Translations under genes and position numbers: made by a program
Notes under the pieces: generated by a model
Told to the model about the DNA's origin: nothing
Seen by the model: the letters and a program-made list of their open reading frames with translations, nothing else
Database searches by the model: none
Origin: Candidatus Hydrogenedentota bacterium
GTDB lineage: Bacteria > Hydrogenedentota > Hydrogenedentia > Hydrogenedentales > SLHB01
Length of the DNA: 7,739 nt
Assembly (NCBI GenBank): GCA_035416745.1
Contig: DAOLNV010000039.1
Location: 39,937-47,675 of the forward strand
Direction of reading: 5' to 3'
In this document: positions 6,873 to 7,739 of the stretch, one piece after another
Layout of the letters: each line of letters starts with the position of its first letter
Position numbering within the stretch: position 1 is the stretch's first letter

Positions 6873-7739
6873 TCACGCCGGCGGAGGGGCCGGAGCAACC
6901 TCGGGCGCGGGTGCCGGCGGTGCGGGAGCTGGTTCAGGTGCAGGTGCGGGTGTCGGCGGAGCGGGTGCTGGTTCAGGCGCAGGCGCGGGCGCCGGCGGAG
7001 CGGGTGCTGGTTCAGGCGCAGGTGCGGGTGCCGGCGGAACGGGTGCTGGTTCAGGCGCAGGTGCGGGCGCCGGCGGAGCGGGCGCTGGTTCAGGCGCAGG
7101 AGCAGGCGCGGGCGGGGGCGTCTCTTTCAGTGTTTTCAATGCTGCAACAATGTCCGCAGGTTCGGCGCGCAGGCGGAAATCGGCGTTGAGGAAGGCGTAG
7201 CGGATGACCCCGCCTCCATCAATGATATACGTGGCCGACAAGGGCAACTCGTTTGAGGCATCTCCATTGTACGCGTTGAAATCTACCTGCTGAGTCAAGT
7301 GCTGCGCCACAACATCCGGAAGCTTGTACGCTATGCCGTATTGTTTCGCGGTTTTGTTTCCCGCATCCGCGAGCAACTCGAATCCCAACTTGCTCTCTTG
7401 AACCGCCTTTGCCGAGTGCTCCGGTTTCTGCGGGCTTAGCGCCAGCACGCGGGCGCCTTGTTCGGTGATGCGGGGCAAGGCTTCCTGCAAGGCCTGGAGT
7501 TGAACGTTGCAGTAAGGACACCAAGCGCCTCGGTACCAGACGAGCACAACGGGCCCTTGCTTCAGCAGATCCTCAAGCTTAACCGGCTGGCCTGCCACGT
7601 TGGGAAGCTCGAACATGGGCGCTTGTTCTCCCACCTTCTTCGCTTTGTCTACGATGCCCGACTGGGCGAGTTCGTCGATCCCCTGTTGATAGGCCTGCGC
7701 AATTTCCGGAGCAGCCGTCTCCTGGAATTTCGCCTTCAA
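6873..7739 (-). CDS. Peroxiredoxin (AhpC/TSA, PRX-like) with Pro/Ala repeat tail, 5' end cut off
   Basis: 288 residues are visible. The gene runs off the right edge: the first visible codon is a TTG continuing LKAKFQE-type sequence, and related proteins have roughly ten more N-terminal residues there, so the true start is outside. Visible residues 36-205 are a thioredoxin-fold peroxiredoxin: VGEQAPMFELPN (36-47), VVLVWYRGAWCPYCNVQL (64-81), LSPQKPEHS (101-109), ELPLSATYIID (164-174), VIRYAFLNADFRLRAEP (178-194). Cys74 is the likely peroxidatic cysteine and Cys77 the partner in the CPYC motif. Peroxiredoxins of this type reduce hydroperoxides using thiol donors. The family normally ends near residue 205; here 81 further residues (208-288) are Pro, Ala, Glu and Val with one Thr, built from a 13-residue PAPAPAPEPAPAP-like unit. 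Whether it is exported cannot be seen because the N-terminus is missing. The tail could be a cell-wall or periplasm-spanning spacer or simply a replication-slippage product. Confidence 0.9.
   Translation of the reverse strand: MKAKFQETAAPEIAQAYQQGIDELAQSGIVDKAKKVGEQAPMFELPNVAGQPVKLEDLLKQGPVVLVWYRGAWCPYCNVQLQALQEALPRITEQGARVLALSPQKPEHSAKAVQESKLGFELLADAGNKTAKQYGIAYKLPDVVAQHLTQQVDFNAYNGDASNELPLSATYIIDGGGVIRYAFLNADFRLRAEPADIVAALKTLKETPPPAPAPAPEPAPAPPAPAPAPEPAPVPPAPAPAPEPAPAPPAPAPAPEPAPAPPTPAPAPEPAPAPPAPAPEVAPAPPPA
6892..7120. repeat. 39-base tandem repeat coding the peroxiredoxin tail
   Basis: On the plus strand units starting GGTTCAGGYGCAGG begin at 6931, 6970, 7009, 7048 and 7087, an exact 39-base period. 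Four units are complete (6931-7086), with a degenerate unit before (6892-6930) and a partial one after (7087-7120). The units starting at 6970, 7009 and 7048 differ from each other by only two to five bases. The period is a multiple of three, so copy changes keep the minus-strand frame; each unit encodes 13 residues. Confidence 0.92.

Noticed and set aside
6892..7120. Tandem repeat considered as a CRISPR array.
   Set aside because: Units are contiguous with no unique spacers and keep a protein reading frame.
6781..7200. Plus-strand open frame of 139 codons rich in Gly, Ala and Ser (GAGAGSGAG-type repeats), silk- or PE_PGRS-like.
   Set aside because: It is the antisense of the Pro/Ala repeat tail of the peroxiredoxin. 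It has no good ribosome site or family signal, and the minus-strand frame has a clear catalytic domain.

Overview
The window looks like a chromosomal segment from a GC-rich, Gram-negative, polysaccharide-degrading bacterium of the Planctomycetota / Hydrogenedentota kind. This is inferred from protein types (a secreted FGE-sulfatase-fold plus sialidase fusion, a secreted PQQ-type beta-propeller beginning with a PQFRGP-type motif, a glycoside-hydrolase-like remnant, a repeat-tailed peroxiredoxin). No rRNA or single-lineage marker is present, so the phylum call is soft.

Layout. Positions 6-3463 and 3626-4861 hold three intact plus-strand genes, each starting with an export signal. They are a 774-residue fusion (FGE fold, BNR sialidase-type propeller, MORN/YwqK-like tail), a 306-residue secreted protein with a DPHAHES motif resembling a polysaccharide deacetylase-type fold, and a 411-residue PQQ-type beta-propeller. 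Gaps of 212 and 162 bases, with a candidate promoter in the first, suggest separate transcription rather than one tight operon. Positions 4937-5702 hold a decayed plus-strand gene: a signal peptide and first strand in one frame and the C-terminal part of a glycoside-hydrolase-like protein in another, with the centre missing. Positions 5759-7739 are on the minus strand. They hold a cut-off peroxiredoxin with a long Pro/Ala tail encoded by a 39-base tandem repeat, a 316-base intergenic region with small palindromes, and a secreted low-complexity Gly/Ser-, His- and Pro/Tyr-rich protein with a very strong ribosome binding site.

How the genes fit together. Nearly everything is predicted to be exported, and three plus-strand loci carry carbohydrate-related folds, so the left part may be a loose glycan-handling cluster. 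The peroxiredoxin and low-complexity protein are convergent to it and probably unrelated. I found no phage, transposon, CRISPR, RNA gene or defence system. The most notable items are the three-domain fusion with an apparently non-catalytic FGE domain, the DPHAHES protein, the gutted hydrolase pseudogene, and the peroxiredoxin with a repeat-expanded tail.
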